Source of the DNA: DASRHD01 sp035485575 | GTDB lineage: Bacteria > Verrucomicrobiota > Verrucomicrobiia > Opitutales > Opitutaceae | Assembly (NCBI GenBank): GCA_035485575.1 | Contig: DATHNW010000023.1 | Location: forward strand, 1-64,000 | Direction of reading: 5' to 3' | DNA: 64,000 nt | Shown here: positions 11,892 to 19,946 of the stretch, in pieces | Layout of the letters: each line of letters starts with the position of its first letter | How positions within the stretch are numbered: position 1 is the stretch's first letter | Translations under genes and position numbers: made by a program | Notes under the pieces: generated by a model | What the model was told of the DNA's origin: nothing | Database searches by the model: none | Seen by the model: the letters and a program-made list of their open reading frames with translations, nothing else

Positions 11892-13079
11892 CTACTTTTG
11901 CAGACCGCCAGCCACCGCCGCGAGTTGAAAAATCGGCAAAAACATTGCCATAACGATGCCGCCGACCACGACGCCCAGGAACACGATGAGCAGCGGTTCG
12001 ATGAGCGAGGTCATCGCGCCGACGATGGCGTCGCATTCCGTATCGTAAAAATCGGCGATTTTCCCCATCATGCCGTCGACATTGCCGGTGGTTTCACCGG
12101 CCTTGACCATGTGTTTCATCATGGGCGGGAAAAACGAGTTGGTCCCCAGCACCTCCGAGACCTGGCCGCCCTGGCTGACATGCTTGGCGATCTCCTCGCA
12201 GGCGTCCTCAATCTGCACTTTGCCACTCGCCGAGGCAACGATTTCAAGCGTGCGCAGGATCGGCACGCCCGAGCGGATCAGGGTGGCGTAGGTGCGGCAA
12301 AAGCGGGAAAGCGCGATTTTGCGGATGAGATTGCCGAAAATCGGCGCCCGGACAAGCACTTGGTCCTTATGCCGCCGTCCAACAGGCGTCTGGCAGTATT
12401 TATTCACCGCGTAGCCGATGCCAATCAACACCGCAAGGAGCACGGCGCCTCGCCAGCTTCCGAGGAAATGACTCAGGTCGATCAGCATCTGTGTCGGCGC
12501 AGGCAGCTTCGCCCCGAAGTCCTTGAACATGTCGGCGAAGACCGGAATCACGAAAATCAGCAGCACGTTCACGAGCACAATGGCCAGGCCGATGACGGCG
12601 ACCGGGTAGGTCAGGGCCGACTTCACCTTCTTGGTCAGCTTGACGGTCGCCTCGAAATATCCCGCCACCTTGCCGAGGATTTCCGCGAGCCCGCCGCTAG
12701 CCTCGCCCGCCTCGATCATGGAGACGAACAATTGTGGAAAGCTCCTGGGGAATTTTTTTACCGAAGCCGAAAACGAGTTACCGGCGGAGATTTCCAGCTT
12801 CACATCCCTGATGACAATGCGAAACACCTGATCCTCGGTTTGATCCTGCAACGCCTCGAGGGATTGCACCAGCGGCAGGCCGGCGTTGAGCAACGAAGCA
12901 AGCTGCTGGGTAAAAATAGCCAATTCAGCGAGCGGAAGTTTGTAGTTTTTGGCCCTTCTCTCGAGTGACTTCTGTTTCGCAACCAATTGCGTGGCCTTGA
13001 TGTTGGGGCGGTTCTGTTGCTGCAACTCAGGGCGCAGCGTCGTGGCCTGGCCGGATGGGCCCGAGGAAATGAATGGCAT
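11892..13079 (-). CDS. PilC/GspF-family inner-membrane platform protein
   Basis: Type IV pilus/type II secretion platform protein, 395 residues. It has two T2SSF domains (~60-185 and ~265-385), each with the 'FTQQLASLLNAGLPLVQSLEAL' / 'FCRTYATLIRSGVPILRTLEIV' signature, and three membrane segments ('SALTYPVAVIGLAIVLVNVLLIFVIPVF', 'GAVLLAVLIGIGYAV', 'LIEPLLIVFLGVVVGGIVMAMFLPIF'). The open frame runs much further upstream, through the tRNA gene; the ATG at 13079 (MPFISSG) is chosen because the family N-terminus begins there. No other pilus gene is present, so this is an orphan component beside the NtrC-like regulator. It may serve a pilus whose other genes are elsewhere. Confidence 0.9.
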   Translation of the reverse strand: MPFISSGPSGQATTLRPELQQQNRPNIKATQLVAKQKSLERRAKNYKLPLAELAIFTQQLASLLNAGLPLVQSLEALQDQTEDQVFRIVIRDVKLEISAGNSFSASVKKFPRSFPQLFVSMIEAGEASGGLAEILGKVAGYFEATVKLTKKVKSALTYPVAVIGLAIVLVNVLLIFVIPVFADMFKDFGAKLPAPTQMLIDLSHFLGSWRGAVLLAVLIGIGYAVNKYCQTPVGRRHKDQVLVRAPIFGNLIRKIALSRFCRTYATLIRSGVPILRTLEIVASASGKVQIEDACEEIAKHVSQGGQVSEVLGTNSFFPPMMKHMVKAGETTGNVDGMMGKIADFYDTECDAIVGAMTSLIEPLLIVFLGVVVGGIVMAMFLPIFQLAAVAGGLQK

Positions 13080-13249
13080 GGTGCCACATATGAAAACATT
13101 GTAACCGCAAGGCCGCAATCCCATTTGCGGCTGCTTTCCGTAAAAAATCCGCAACAATTTTTTGCGGCCCGGGCAATAAGCTCTCCCGCATCCATATGCA
13201 CCGGAGGCTTGACCGCGCCGTCCCGCCCGCGAAGCTTGGCGCGCGCCGC

Positions 13250-13323
13250 GCGGCTGTAGTTTAGTGGTAAAACCTCTGCCTTCCAAGCAGGTGTCGACGG
13301 TTCGATTCCGTCCAGCCGCACCA
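13250..13323 (+). tRNA. tRNA-Gly (anticodon UCC)
   Basis: 74 bases that fold as a complete cloverleaf: acceptor GCGGCTG (13250-13256) pairs with CAGCCGC (13313-13319), the discriminator is A and CCA is encoded (13321-13323). The D-arm 'GTTTAGTGGTAAAAC', an anticodon stem TCTGC/GCAGG with loop CTTCCAA (anticodon TCC), and a T-arm with GGTTCGATTCC are all in place. It lies between the divergent pilC-like gene and rsmE. The long minus-strand frame crossing it is not coding. Confidence 0.97.
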
Positions 13324-13410
13324 GCTTTTGCTTCCGATGTTGGAAGCAAAGCCACTGCCCGGCAAAGGCATACCAAGGCTTCATGCGGCCCATCCCCAAC
13401 CCAAGCCGCC

Positions 13411-14130
13411 GTGAACCTCATTCTTTTCGATCCCCACGAAATCTCCGCATCCCTGGCCCGCCACGACCCGCGCGCACAACACCTGCTCGAGGTGCTTGAC
13501 CGCCAGGAGGGCGGCACATTCGACGCCGGCCTGGTCAACGGCCCCCGCGGCAAGGGAAAGATCGAAAAAATCACTCCGCTTGCGCTGACACTCTCATTTG
13601 TGTGGGGTGAGCCGCCGCCGCCGCTCGACCCGATCGTCGTTCTGGTCGGTCTGCCGCGCCCGCAGACCGCCCGGAAAATCCTGCAGGAAGCAACCGCACT
13701 CGGGGTCAGTGCCCTGCATTTTTTCGCCGCTGAAAAAACCGGGCCAGGTTACGCGCGCAGCACCCTCTGGACCAGCGGTGAATGGCGCCGTCACTTGCTC
13801 GCCGGGGCGGAACAAGCCTTCTGCACGCGCCTGCCTGAGGTCACCCATGGCCTCACCCTTGACGCCGTCCTCGAAAAAACATTTGCAACGTCCACCCGTC
13901 TCGCCCTCGACAACTACGAAGCGCCGGCTCCCCTGCACAAGCTCCCACTGGCGGCCGGGACCGCCGTCCTGCTCGCGCTCGGGCCCGAGCGCGGCTGGTC
14001 GGCCGCGGAACGTGATTTTTTGCGCACGCACAATTTTTCGCTCGCGCACCTTGGCCGGCGTGTATTGCGCACGGAGACCGCGGTGGTCGCCGCGGTGACG
14101 CTCATCAAGGCCCAGCTGGGGCTTTTTTGA
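13411..14130 (+). CDS. rsmE: 16S rRNA (uracil-1498-N3)-methyltransferase
   Basis: SPOUT-class methyltransferase that modifies U1498 of 16S rRNA with SAM; 239 residues from the GTG at 13411. The frame is open back into the tRNA gene, but family homology begins at 'NLILFD'. The C-terminal knot region is canonical: 'LGPERGWSAAERDFL' and 'LGRRVLRTETAVVAAVTLI'. The N-terminal PUA-like domain includes 'DPRAQHLLEVLDRQEGGTFDAGLVNG'. The last 26 bases overlap the end of rsmD, which runs the other way, so two rRNA methyltransferase genes converge tail to tail. Confidence 0.92.
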   Translation: MNLILFDPHEISASLARHDPRAQHLLEVLDRQEGGTFDAGLVNGPRGKGKIEKITPLALTLSFVWGEPPPPLDPIVVLVGLPRPQTARKILQEATALGVSALHFFAAEKTGPGYARSTLWTSGEWRRHLLAGAEQAFCTRLPEVTHGLTLDAVLEKTFATSTRLALDNYEAPAPLHKLPLAAGTAVLLALGPERGWSAAERDFLRTHNFSLAHLGRRVLRTETAVVAAVTLIKAQLGLF

Positions 14131-14689
14131 AAAACGACACACTTGGCTGGCGTGCGCCCTTGCCTCCGAGACGCTTCACGCAGGTCCAGCCAGGCGGTGT
14201 GAGTTCTGTCTCTCCCGGCATCTCGAAAATCACCAGCGCCCCGGGCTTTGCCGCCAGCCGGACCAAAAGGCCCGCAAAAAGCTGCGGTGCCACCCCGGCA
14301 ATCAGTTCATAGGGCGGATCAATGAACACCAGGTCCGCCGCCCGGTTCACATCCGGCCGCGCCACCCAGGCCACCGCATCCGCCTGCACAATTTTGCAAT
14401 CCGCTGTTTCGCGCCCCAGACTCTTGCCCACCGCCATGAGGTTCGTGCGCATGCAAGCCGCAGCCTTCGCATTTTTTTCCACAAAAACCCCATCCGCCGC
14501 ACCACGGCTCAACGCTTCAAGTCCATAGGCGCCGCTGCCTGCGAACAAATCCCAGAAACAGACGCCGGTCACACGTGCGCCCAGGCTCGAAAAGACCGCC
14601 TGACGCAGTCCGTCCGTGGCCGGCCGCACCATATCGCCCGGCGGCACACGGAGCGGAATACCGCGAGCCATCCCGCCGCTTATGCGCAT
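14105..14689 (-). CDS. rsmD: 16S rRNA (guanine-966-N2)-methyltransferase
   Basis: Rossmann-fold methyltransferase of 194 residues acting on G966 of 16S rRNA in the assembling 30S subunit. It begins 'MRISGGMARGIPLRVPPG' (the RsmD opening), then has SAM-binding motif I 'FWDLFAGSGAYGLEALSRGA' and the catalytic 'VFIDPPYE'. Its 3' end overlaps rsmE on the opposite strand. Divergent from the MBL-fold gene that starts 55 bases away. Confidence 0.93.
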   Translation of the reverse strand: MRISGGMARGIPLRVPPGDMVRPATDGLRQAVFSSLGARVTGVCFWDLFAGSGAYGLEALSRGAADGVFVEKNAKAAACMRTNLMAVGKSLGRETADCKIVQADAVAWVARPDVNRAADLVFIDPPYELIAGVAPQLFAGLLVRLAAKPGALVIFEMPGETELTPPGWTCVKRLGGKGARQPSVSFFKKAPAGP

Positions 14690-14744
14690 GGCACGCTCCC
14701 TTCGATTTGCGAAATGTCACACATCACCTTCATGTGAAGCCAGC

Positions 14745-15758
14745 ATGACATTCCCGCTTTCCGACCACTTCAACGGGAAAACATTTTTCAATCCCGGCGT
14801 GCAGATTGAGCGCAGCTGGCGCGACCTGCTGCGTTGGAAGCTGAACTCGCAAGCCGCGCCCTGGCCGCAGCGGGTGGAGATGATGCCGCGACGTCCGCCG
14901 GTGCCGGGCGCCGGCGAGGTGGTGGCCACATGGATCAACCACTCGACCTTTCTCCTCCAGACGCCGCGCGGCAACGTTATCACCGACCCCATTTATTCGG
15001 AGCGCTGTTCGCCTGTGTCGTGGGCCGGACCGCGCCGCGTACATCCGCCCGGCGTGCCTTTCGAGGCGCTGCCCCGCCTCGACGCCGTGCTCCTGAGCCA
15101 TGACCATTATGATCACTGCGACCTGCCGACGCTGCAGCGGCTGGCACGGCGCGAACCGCAGCCACGCCTCCTCGCCCCGCCCGGCCATGCAGACCTTGCA
15201 CGCTCCGCCGGCTTTCGCTCGGAAAATATTGCAGAGCTCGATTGGTGGCAGGCCCAGGCCATCGCCCCCGGGTTCGAAGTCACATTTACGCCGGCCCTGC
15301 ACTGGAGCAAACGCCTCGGCCGTCCGCGCAACAGCCGGTTGTGGGGCGGATTTTTCCTGAAGATCGCCGGCGTGCCGGCGGTTCACTTTGTCGGCGACAG
15401 CGGCTATCACGGTGCATTATTTCATGAAATCCGCGCCCGGCTGGGGCCGCCCGGCCTCGCGCTCGTGCCCATCGGGGCCTACGAGCCACGATGGTTCATG
15501 GCGCCACAGCACTGCAATCCGGCGGAAGCCGTGCAGATCCATCGCGACCTCGGCGCAACTATAAGTGTCGCCATGCATTGGGGGACATTTCCCCTCACCG
15601 ATGAGGCGCGCGACGAACCGCCCCGGGGGCTCGCGGCCGCGCAGGCCGCCGCGGGACTGGAAGCAGGCGCCTTTCGCGTGCTGACCCCGGGTGAAAGTTT
15701 GCGAATGCAGCTGGCGGGCATCGCCAGGGCGGCAACCAATGGCCTGGGGCACGCGTAA
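14745..15758 (+). CDS. MBL-fold hydrolase, NAPE-PLD/UlaG-like
   Basis: 337-residue metallo-beta-lactamase-fold protein. The binuclear-metal motif is intact in 'LSHDHYDHCDLPTL', with later ligands in 'FVGDSGYHGALF' and 'VAMHWGTFPLTDEA'. The opening 'HFNGKTFFNPG' and 'WINHSTFLLQTPRGNVITDPIYSERCSP' are typical of the group related to N-acyl-phosphatidylethanolamine phospholipase D. Bacterial members are predicted phosphodiesterases or lactonases of unproven substrate. The open frame begins 129 bases upstream, inside rsmD; the ATG at 14745 is chosen because the homologous N-terminus starts there. No neighbour clarifies the substrate. Confidence 0.85.
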   Translation: MTFPLSDHFNGKTFFNPGVQIERSWRDLLRWKLNSQAAPWPQRVEMMPRRPPVPGAGEVVATWINHSTFLLQTPRGNVITDPIYSERCSPVSWAGPRRVHPPGVPFEALPRLDAVLLSHDHYDHCDLPTLQRLARREPQPRLLAPPGHADLARSAGFRSENIAELDWWQAQAIAPGFEVTFTPALHWSKRLGRPRNSRLWGGFFLKIAGVPAVHFVGDSGYHGALFHEIRARLGPPGLALVPIGAYEPRWFMAPQHCNPAEAVQIHRDLGATISVAMHWGTFPLTDEARDEPPRGLAAAQAAAGLEAGAFRVLTPGESLRMQLAGIARAATNGLGHA

Positions 15759-15925
15759 GTTACAGGGAACTCCGGCGCGCAATGAGGGTAACACCTTACA
15801 TCACTTATAAATTGCACAGCAACGCCTTGCTCCGTTAGGTGCCTAATCATCGATCTTTCTGGCCCCTGCGGATTTCCGCCACGGACAGCGAGGACCTTCA
15901 TTTTGATTTCTCAAACCACAAGTAC

Positions 15926-17386
15926 ATGCGACTGATCCACGCACTCGTTGTCGCCGGCCTCGCGGCCGCCGGACTGCGTCTGTGTGCGCATGGAGCCGAA
16001 CGCAACATCTGGCCGTTTTGGGTCGGGGAAAAGGACGCGGCCGGCCGCGTGACAGAGTGGCAGAGCGTGGGACCGCTTCTTTTTGAAAAGCAGATGGGCG
16101 ACGACCGCGCCGGCGGCTTCCGGCCGCTTTACGTGTGGAAGAACAACGCCGCAGGGGAGACGACCCAAGCCGACGTGCTCTATCCCCTGTTCACCTATCA
16201 TGCCGGCGAGAACGGCTCGGCCTGGAGCGTGTTTTCCATCATCAACCGTTCCAGCCCGCGCCCAGGCACGGACAACAAGTACCATGCATTGGATGTCTGG
16301 CCGTTTTATTTTTCGCGACAGACAGGCGATCCAGCCACCTCCTATCGCGCGCTTTTTCCCATCGCCGGCGCGATGAAAAACCGCTTCGGGCAGGACAAGT
16401 GGACCTGGGCGCTGTTTCCGCTTTACGGGCGGTTTGAAAAAAACGCTGTCGTCACCACCACCACGCCGTGGCCGTTCGTGAAAGTGATGCAGGGCGAGGG
16501 CAACCATGGCTTCGAACTGTGGCCTCTCTTCGGCTGGCGCGCGAAAGAAGGCGCTTATCACGACCGGTACTACCTCTGGCCGCTTATCTACAAGAATGAG
16601 CATGCCCTGTGGGCGCCGCAGCCGGAGGTGAAGCTCGGCGTGCTGCCTTTCTATACGCGCGAACAGGCCGCCGGCCTGATCAGCGAAAATTATCTGTGGC
16701 CGTTTTTCGGCTATACCGACCGCACCGCCCCCTATCGCTACCACGAGACGCGCTATCTCTGGCCGTTCCTGGTCCAGGGCCGCGGCGACGAACGCTACGT
16801 CAACCGCTGGGGCCCATTCTACACCCATTCGATCGTCAAAGGCCGCGACAAGACCTGGGTGCTCTGGCCCGTCTGGCGACAAATCAACTGGGACAATGCC
16901 GGCCTAGCGCAGACCAAGACGACCGTGCTCTATTTCCTCTATTGGTCGGTCGAGCAGCGCAGTCTCGCCCACCCCGCCCTCACCCCCGCGCGCCGTACCA
17001 GCCTGTGGCCGTTTTTCACGGTATGGAACAGCGCCGGCCGGCGCCAGGTGCAGGTGCTCAGCCCGTTCGAGTCGTTTTTCCCGGCCAACGAAACCATCCG
17101 CCTTGCCTACAGCCCGCTCTTCGCGATTTACCGCTACGACCGGCGCGGACCGGACGCCGTGCGGCAGGACTTTCTTTTCAACTTCATCACCTGGCAGCGG
17201 GCACCAGGTCACACCGAGTTCCACTTCGGGCCGTTTTTCAAAATGGAAAAAAACTCCGACAGCGCGCACGTCGCGCTGCTCGGCGGCCTGATCGGGTTCC
17301 GGCGCACGGCGGCCAGCCGCATCTGGCTGCCGTTCGCATTCGATTTTTCGGCAAAAGCACCTAAAGCTCAACTGACGTCGCGCTGA
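15926..17386 (+). CDS. Exported WP-repeat protein, first gene of the Mla operon
   Basis: I do not recognise a characterised family. The 486-residue protein has a hydrophobic leader (residues ~5-20) and then about 18 degenerate copies of a short motif of the form [LVI]-W-P-[FLV]-[FYW], spaced 17-40 residues apart. Examples begin at residues 28 (IWPFW), 124 (VWPFYF), 198 (LWPLFG), 217 (LWPLIY), 257 (LWPFFG), 278 (LWPFLV), 313 (LWPVW) and 360 (LWPFFT). Between motifs lie charged, Tyr/Arg-rich turns ending in R/K-Y. This suggests a repeating beta-hairpin fold, a propeller or barrel. It ends 1 base before mlaE, so it is almost certainly co-transcribed with the lipid transporter and may be its periplasmic or outer-membrane partner. 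The in-frame ATG at 15926 gives the signal peptide; the frame is open upstream to 15839. Confidence 0.8.
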   Translation: MRLIHALVVAGLAAAGLRLCAHGAERNIWPFWVGEKDAAGRVTEWQSVGPLLFEKQMGDDRAGGFRPLYVWKNNAAGETTQADVLYPLFTYHAGENGSAWSVFSIINRSSPRPGTDNKYHALDVWPFYFSRQTGDPATSYRALFPIAGAMKNRFGQDKWTWALFPLYGRFEKNAVVTTTTPWPFVKVMQGEGNHGFELWPLFGWRAKEGAYHDRYYLWPLIYKNEHALWAPQPEVKLGVLPFYTREQAAGLISENYLWPFFGYTDRTAPYRYHETRYLWPFLVQGRGDERYVNRWGPFYTHSIVKGRDKTWVLWPVWRQINWDNAGLAQTKTTVLYFLYWSVEQRSLAHPALTPARRTSLWPFFTVWNSAGRRQVQVLSPFESFFPANETIRLAYSPLFAIYRYDRRGPDAVRQDFLFNFITWQRAPGHTEFHFGPFFKMEKNSDSAHVALLGGLIGFRRTAASRIWLPFAFDFSAKAPKAQLTSR

Positions 17387-17387
17387 C

Positions 17388-18140
17388 ATGAAAAAACTGA
17401 ACGAATTTTTCGAGGGCCTCGGCAGTGCCGTGCTGCTGACCGTGCGGTCGTTCACGATGCTGCCGGCCGCACCCCGCATCATCAAGCGCGTGGTCGAGCA
17501 GGCTTTCGTCGGCGGCTACATGTCGCTGCCCATCGTTTCGATCCTCAGCTTCTTCATCGGCAGCGTGCTCGCCCTGCAGGCCGGCATCAGCATGCGGGAC
17601 TTCGGCACCAAGCAGCTCATCGGCACGCTGGTGGGCGAGTCGCTGGTGCGCGAACTCGGCCCGGTCATGATCGCCATCCTCGTGGCCGGCCGCGTGGGCT
17701 CGGCCATCACCGCGGAGCTCGCCTCGATGAAGGTTTACAACGAGGTCGATGCGCTCGTCACGATGAACATCCCGCCTGAGCGCTTCCTCGTGCTGCCCCG
17801 GCTCATCGCCGTGCTGCTGTTCATGCCCGTGCTGACCATGATCGGCATCGTCATCGGCTGGATGGGTGGCGCCATCGTTTGCAAGTATGTCCACTTCATC
17901 GGCATCGAGCCGGAGCAGTATTTCCAAAGCCTGCGTTCATACCTCACCGCCACCAAGATGTTCGACGGCCTGCTCAAGGCCGAGATCTTCGGCTTCTGCG
18001 TCGTGCTCATCGCCTGCAACGTCGGCCTGCGCACGCGCGGCGGCCCGCGCGAGATCGGCAATTCCGTCACCCGCTCGGTCGTGGTTTCGCTCATCACCAT
18101 CCTCGTCCTCGACTACTTCATCACCAAGGTCCTCGCCTGA
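17388..18140 (+). CDS. mlaE: MlaE-family ABC transporter permease
   Basis: 250-residue inner-membrane permease of an MlaFED-type phospholipid transporter that maintains outer-membrane lipid asymmetry. It has about five membrane segments and the family signatures 'FVGGYMSLPIVSILSFFIGSVLALQAG', 'ESLVRELGPVMIAILVAGRVGSAITAELASMKVYNEVDAL' and 'GLRTRGGPREIGNSVTRSVV'. It follows the WP-repeat gene by one base, and its stop shares the A of the next start codon (TGATG). Confidence 0.95.
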   Translation: MKKLNEFFEGLGSAVLLTVRSFTMLPAAPRIIKRVVEQAFVGGYMSLPIVSILSFFIGSVLALQAGISMRDFGTKQLIGTLVGESLVRELGPVMIAILVAGRVGSAITAELASMKVYNEVDALVTMNIPPERFLVLPRLIAVLLFMPVLTMIGIVIGWMGGAIVCKYVHFIGIEPEQYFQSLRSYLTATKMFDGLLKAEIFGFCVVLIACNVGLRTRGGPREIGNSVTRSVVVSLITILVLDYFITKVLA

Positions 18141-18943
18141 TGAAAAAATCCTCCACCGCCCACGAACGCCCCGACCGCAATCCCGTGCCCGTGGAAGTGG
18201 CCGGGTTGTCCAAAAATTACGGCTCCCAGACGGTGCTCACCGACATTTCGCTCAGCATCAAGCCCGGCGAAATCTTCGTCATCATGGGCCCGAGCGGCTC
18301 GGGCAAAAGCGTGCTCTTGCGCCACATTGCCGGCCTCGAGACGCCGACCGCCGGTACCGTGCGCATCGCCGGCTTCGATCCCGCCGACCCTGACACCCGC
18401 GACCGCTTCGCGCTCGCCCTCGTCTTCCAGTCCGGCGCGCTCTTCAACTCGCTCAGCGTTTACGACAATCTCGCGCTTTATCCGCTCGAGCACCGCCTTT
18501 GCACCAAGCGGGAGATCCACGACCGGGTCATGCGCGCGCTTCAGATCCTTTCCCTCGAGGCTGCCGCCCAGAAATTTCCCTCCGAGCTGTCCGGCGGCAT
18601 GAAGAAACGCGTCGCCATCGCCCGTGCCCTCGTGATGGAGCCGCAGCTACTCCTCTACGATGAGCCGACCAGCGAGCTCGACCCCGTCATGGCGGCCACC
18701 ATCGGCGAAATCATCGCCACGCTGAAGCAGGAGTTCCAGGTCACCAGCATCGTCGTCTCCCACGACCGCGACCTCACCCTCACCATCGCCGACCGCGTCG
18801 CCATCCTTATGCAGGGCCGGCTGCGCACCGTCAGCACGCCCGCCGCGCTGCGCGAGGTCAAGGACCCGCTGATCACCGATTTCCTCAATCCGCAGATCGA
18901 TTTGAAAAATCCCCGTTACAAGCAACTGGAGGTTACAACATGA
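18140..18943 (+). CDS. mlaF: MlaF-family ABC transporter ATP-binding protein
   Basis: 267-residue ATPase of the Mla lipid transporter. Walker A is GPSGSGKS (~50-57), the signature is 'LSGGMKKRVAIARAL', and Walker B is 'LLLYDEPTSELD', followed by the switch His in 'VVSHD'. The 'LVFQSGALFNSLSVYDNL' stretch is typical of MlaF. The frame is open upstream inside mlaE; the ATG at 18140 overlaps the mlaE stop, and its own stop overlaps the mlaD ATG by 4 bases, so the set is translationally coupled. Confidence 0.95.
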   Translation: MKKSSTAHERPDRNPVPVEVAGLSKNYGSQTVLTDISLSIKPGEIFVIMGPSGSGKSVLLRHIAGLETPTAGTVRIAGFDPADPDTRDRFALALVFQSGALFNSLSVYDNLALYPLEHRLCTKREIHDRVMRALQILSLEAAAQKFPSELSGGMKKRVAIARALVMEPQLLLYDEPTSELDPVMAATIGEIIATLKQEFQVTSIVVSHDRDLTLTIADRVAILMQGRLRTVSTPAALREVKDPLITDFLNPQIDLKNPRYKQLEVTT

Positions 18944-19929
18944 ACAATGCACAAATGACGGCCCGTATCGGCCTCTTCTTCCTTGTGGGCGCCGTGCTCA
19001 TCTGGATCACCTTCGAGGCACTGCACAACGGCGGCTTCCACGGCCGCAAGGGCTACGCGCTTACCGCCGGCTTCGAAGATCTCAAACAGCTCAAGATCGG
19101 CGACGAAGTGCGAATGGCCGGCGTGACCATCGGGAGCGTCGAACAGGCCCGCCTCGGCGCCCACCGCGCCGAAGTCGTGCTGCGCATCGACCCCGAGGTT
19201 AAAATCGCGAACGATGCCACGGCCGGCGTCGCCAGCGCCGGCCTCCTCGGCACCAACTACATCGCCTTTGACCTGGGCACTTCCACCGAGCCCTACGCGC
19301 CGGACACGGAGGTACATACCAAGTCCAACGCCGACCTCAACACCGTCATGGCTGAAATCGGCGACCTCGGCAAAAAGCTCGAAGGCACCTTCAACTCCAT
19401 CAGCAGCATCACCCAGGGTGAGAACGGCCAGCCCGGCCTCTTCCAGCGCCTCGACAAGCTCGTCGCCGACAATGGCGACAAAATCACCACAACGATGACC
19501 AATCTGCAGGACATCACCACGAAGATCAACCAAGGCCAGGGCACGATGGGCCGCCTCATCAACGACCCCAAGCTGCACGACGAACTTCTCGCCACCGTGG
19601 ATGAGATCAAGTCCGCCGCCACCCAGGCCAAGGGCTTTGTCAACGACGCCCAGGGCATTCTCGGACAGGTGAAGTCCGGCCAAGGGGCGCTCGGCACGCT
19701 CATCTATGACCAGCAGGCCGGCGACAATCTCAAGCGCGTCGCCCAGAACCTCCGTGATCTTTCCGACAAGCTCAACAGCGGCCAGGGCACGCTCGGCAAA
19801 CTCATCAACGACGACAGCCTCTACACCCAGACCCAGGGCGTGCTCAAGAAAGCCGACCAGGCTATTGACGGCCTCGGAGACTCCAGCGCCATCAGCGCGG
19901 TCGGCGTCGCGGCCAACGCCCTGTTCTAA
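18940..19929 (+). CDS. mlaD: MlaD-like MCE-domain protein with GQGTLG repeats
   Basis: 329-residue MCE protein, the lipid-binding periplasmic component of the transporter. One N-terminal anchor helix ('IGLFFLVGAVLIWITFEAL') precedes a single MCE domain (~35-115, 'FEDLKQLKIGDEVRMAGVTIGSV'). The C-terminal half is a helical extension with three repeats of a Gly-rich unit: 'QGQGTMGRLINDPKLHDEL', 'SGQGALGTLIYDQQAGDNL' and 'SGQGTLGKLINDDSLYTQT', 45-55 residues apart. Similar repeats occur in long MCE proteins, where the tail forms a needle or coiled coil. Last gene of the operon; convergent with uxaC across 17 bases. Confidence 0.92.
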   Translation: MNNAQMTARIGLFFLVGAVLIWITFEALHNGGFHGRKGYALTAGFEDLKQLKIGDEVRMAGVTIGSVEQARLGAHRAEVVLRIDPEVKIANDATAGVASAGLLGTNYIAFDLGTSTEPYAPDTEVHTKSNADLNTVMAEIGDLGKKLEGTFNSISSITQGENGQPGLFQRLDKLVADNGDKITTTMTNLQDITTKINQGQGTMGRLINDPKLHDELLATVDEIKSAATQAKGFVNDAQGILGQVKSGQGALGTLIYDQQAGDNLKRVAQNLRDLSDKLNSGQGTLGKLINDDSLYTQTQGVLKKADQAIDGLGDSSAISAVGVAANALF

Positions 19930-19946
19930 AAAGCACGCGAAAACTA

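Noticed and set aside
13080..13574. Upstream extension of the PilC-like frame
   Set aside because: It would run through the tRNA-Gly gene and into rsmE; homology starts at 13079.
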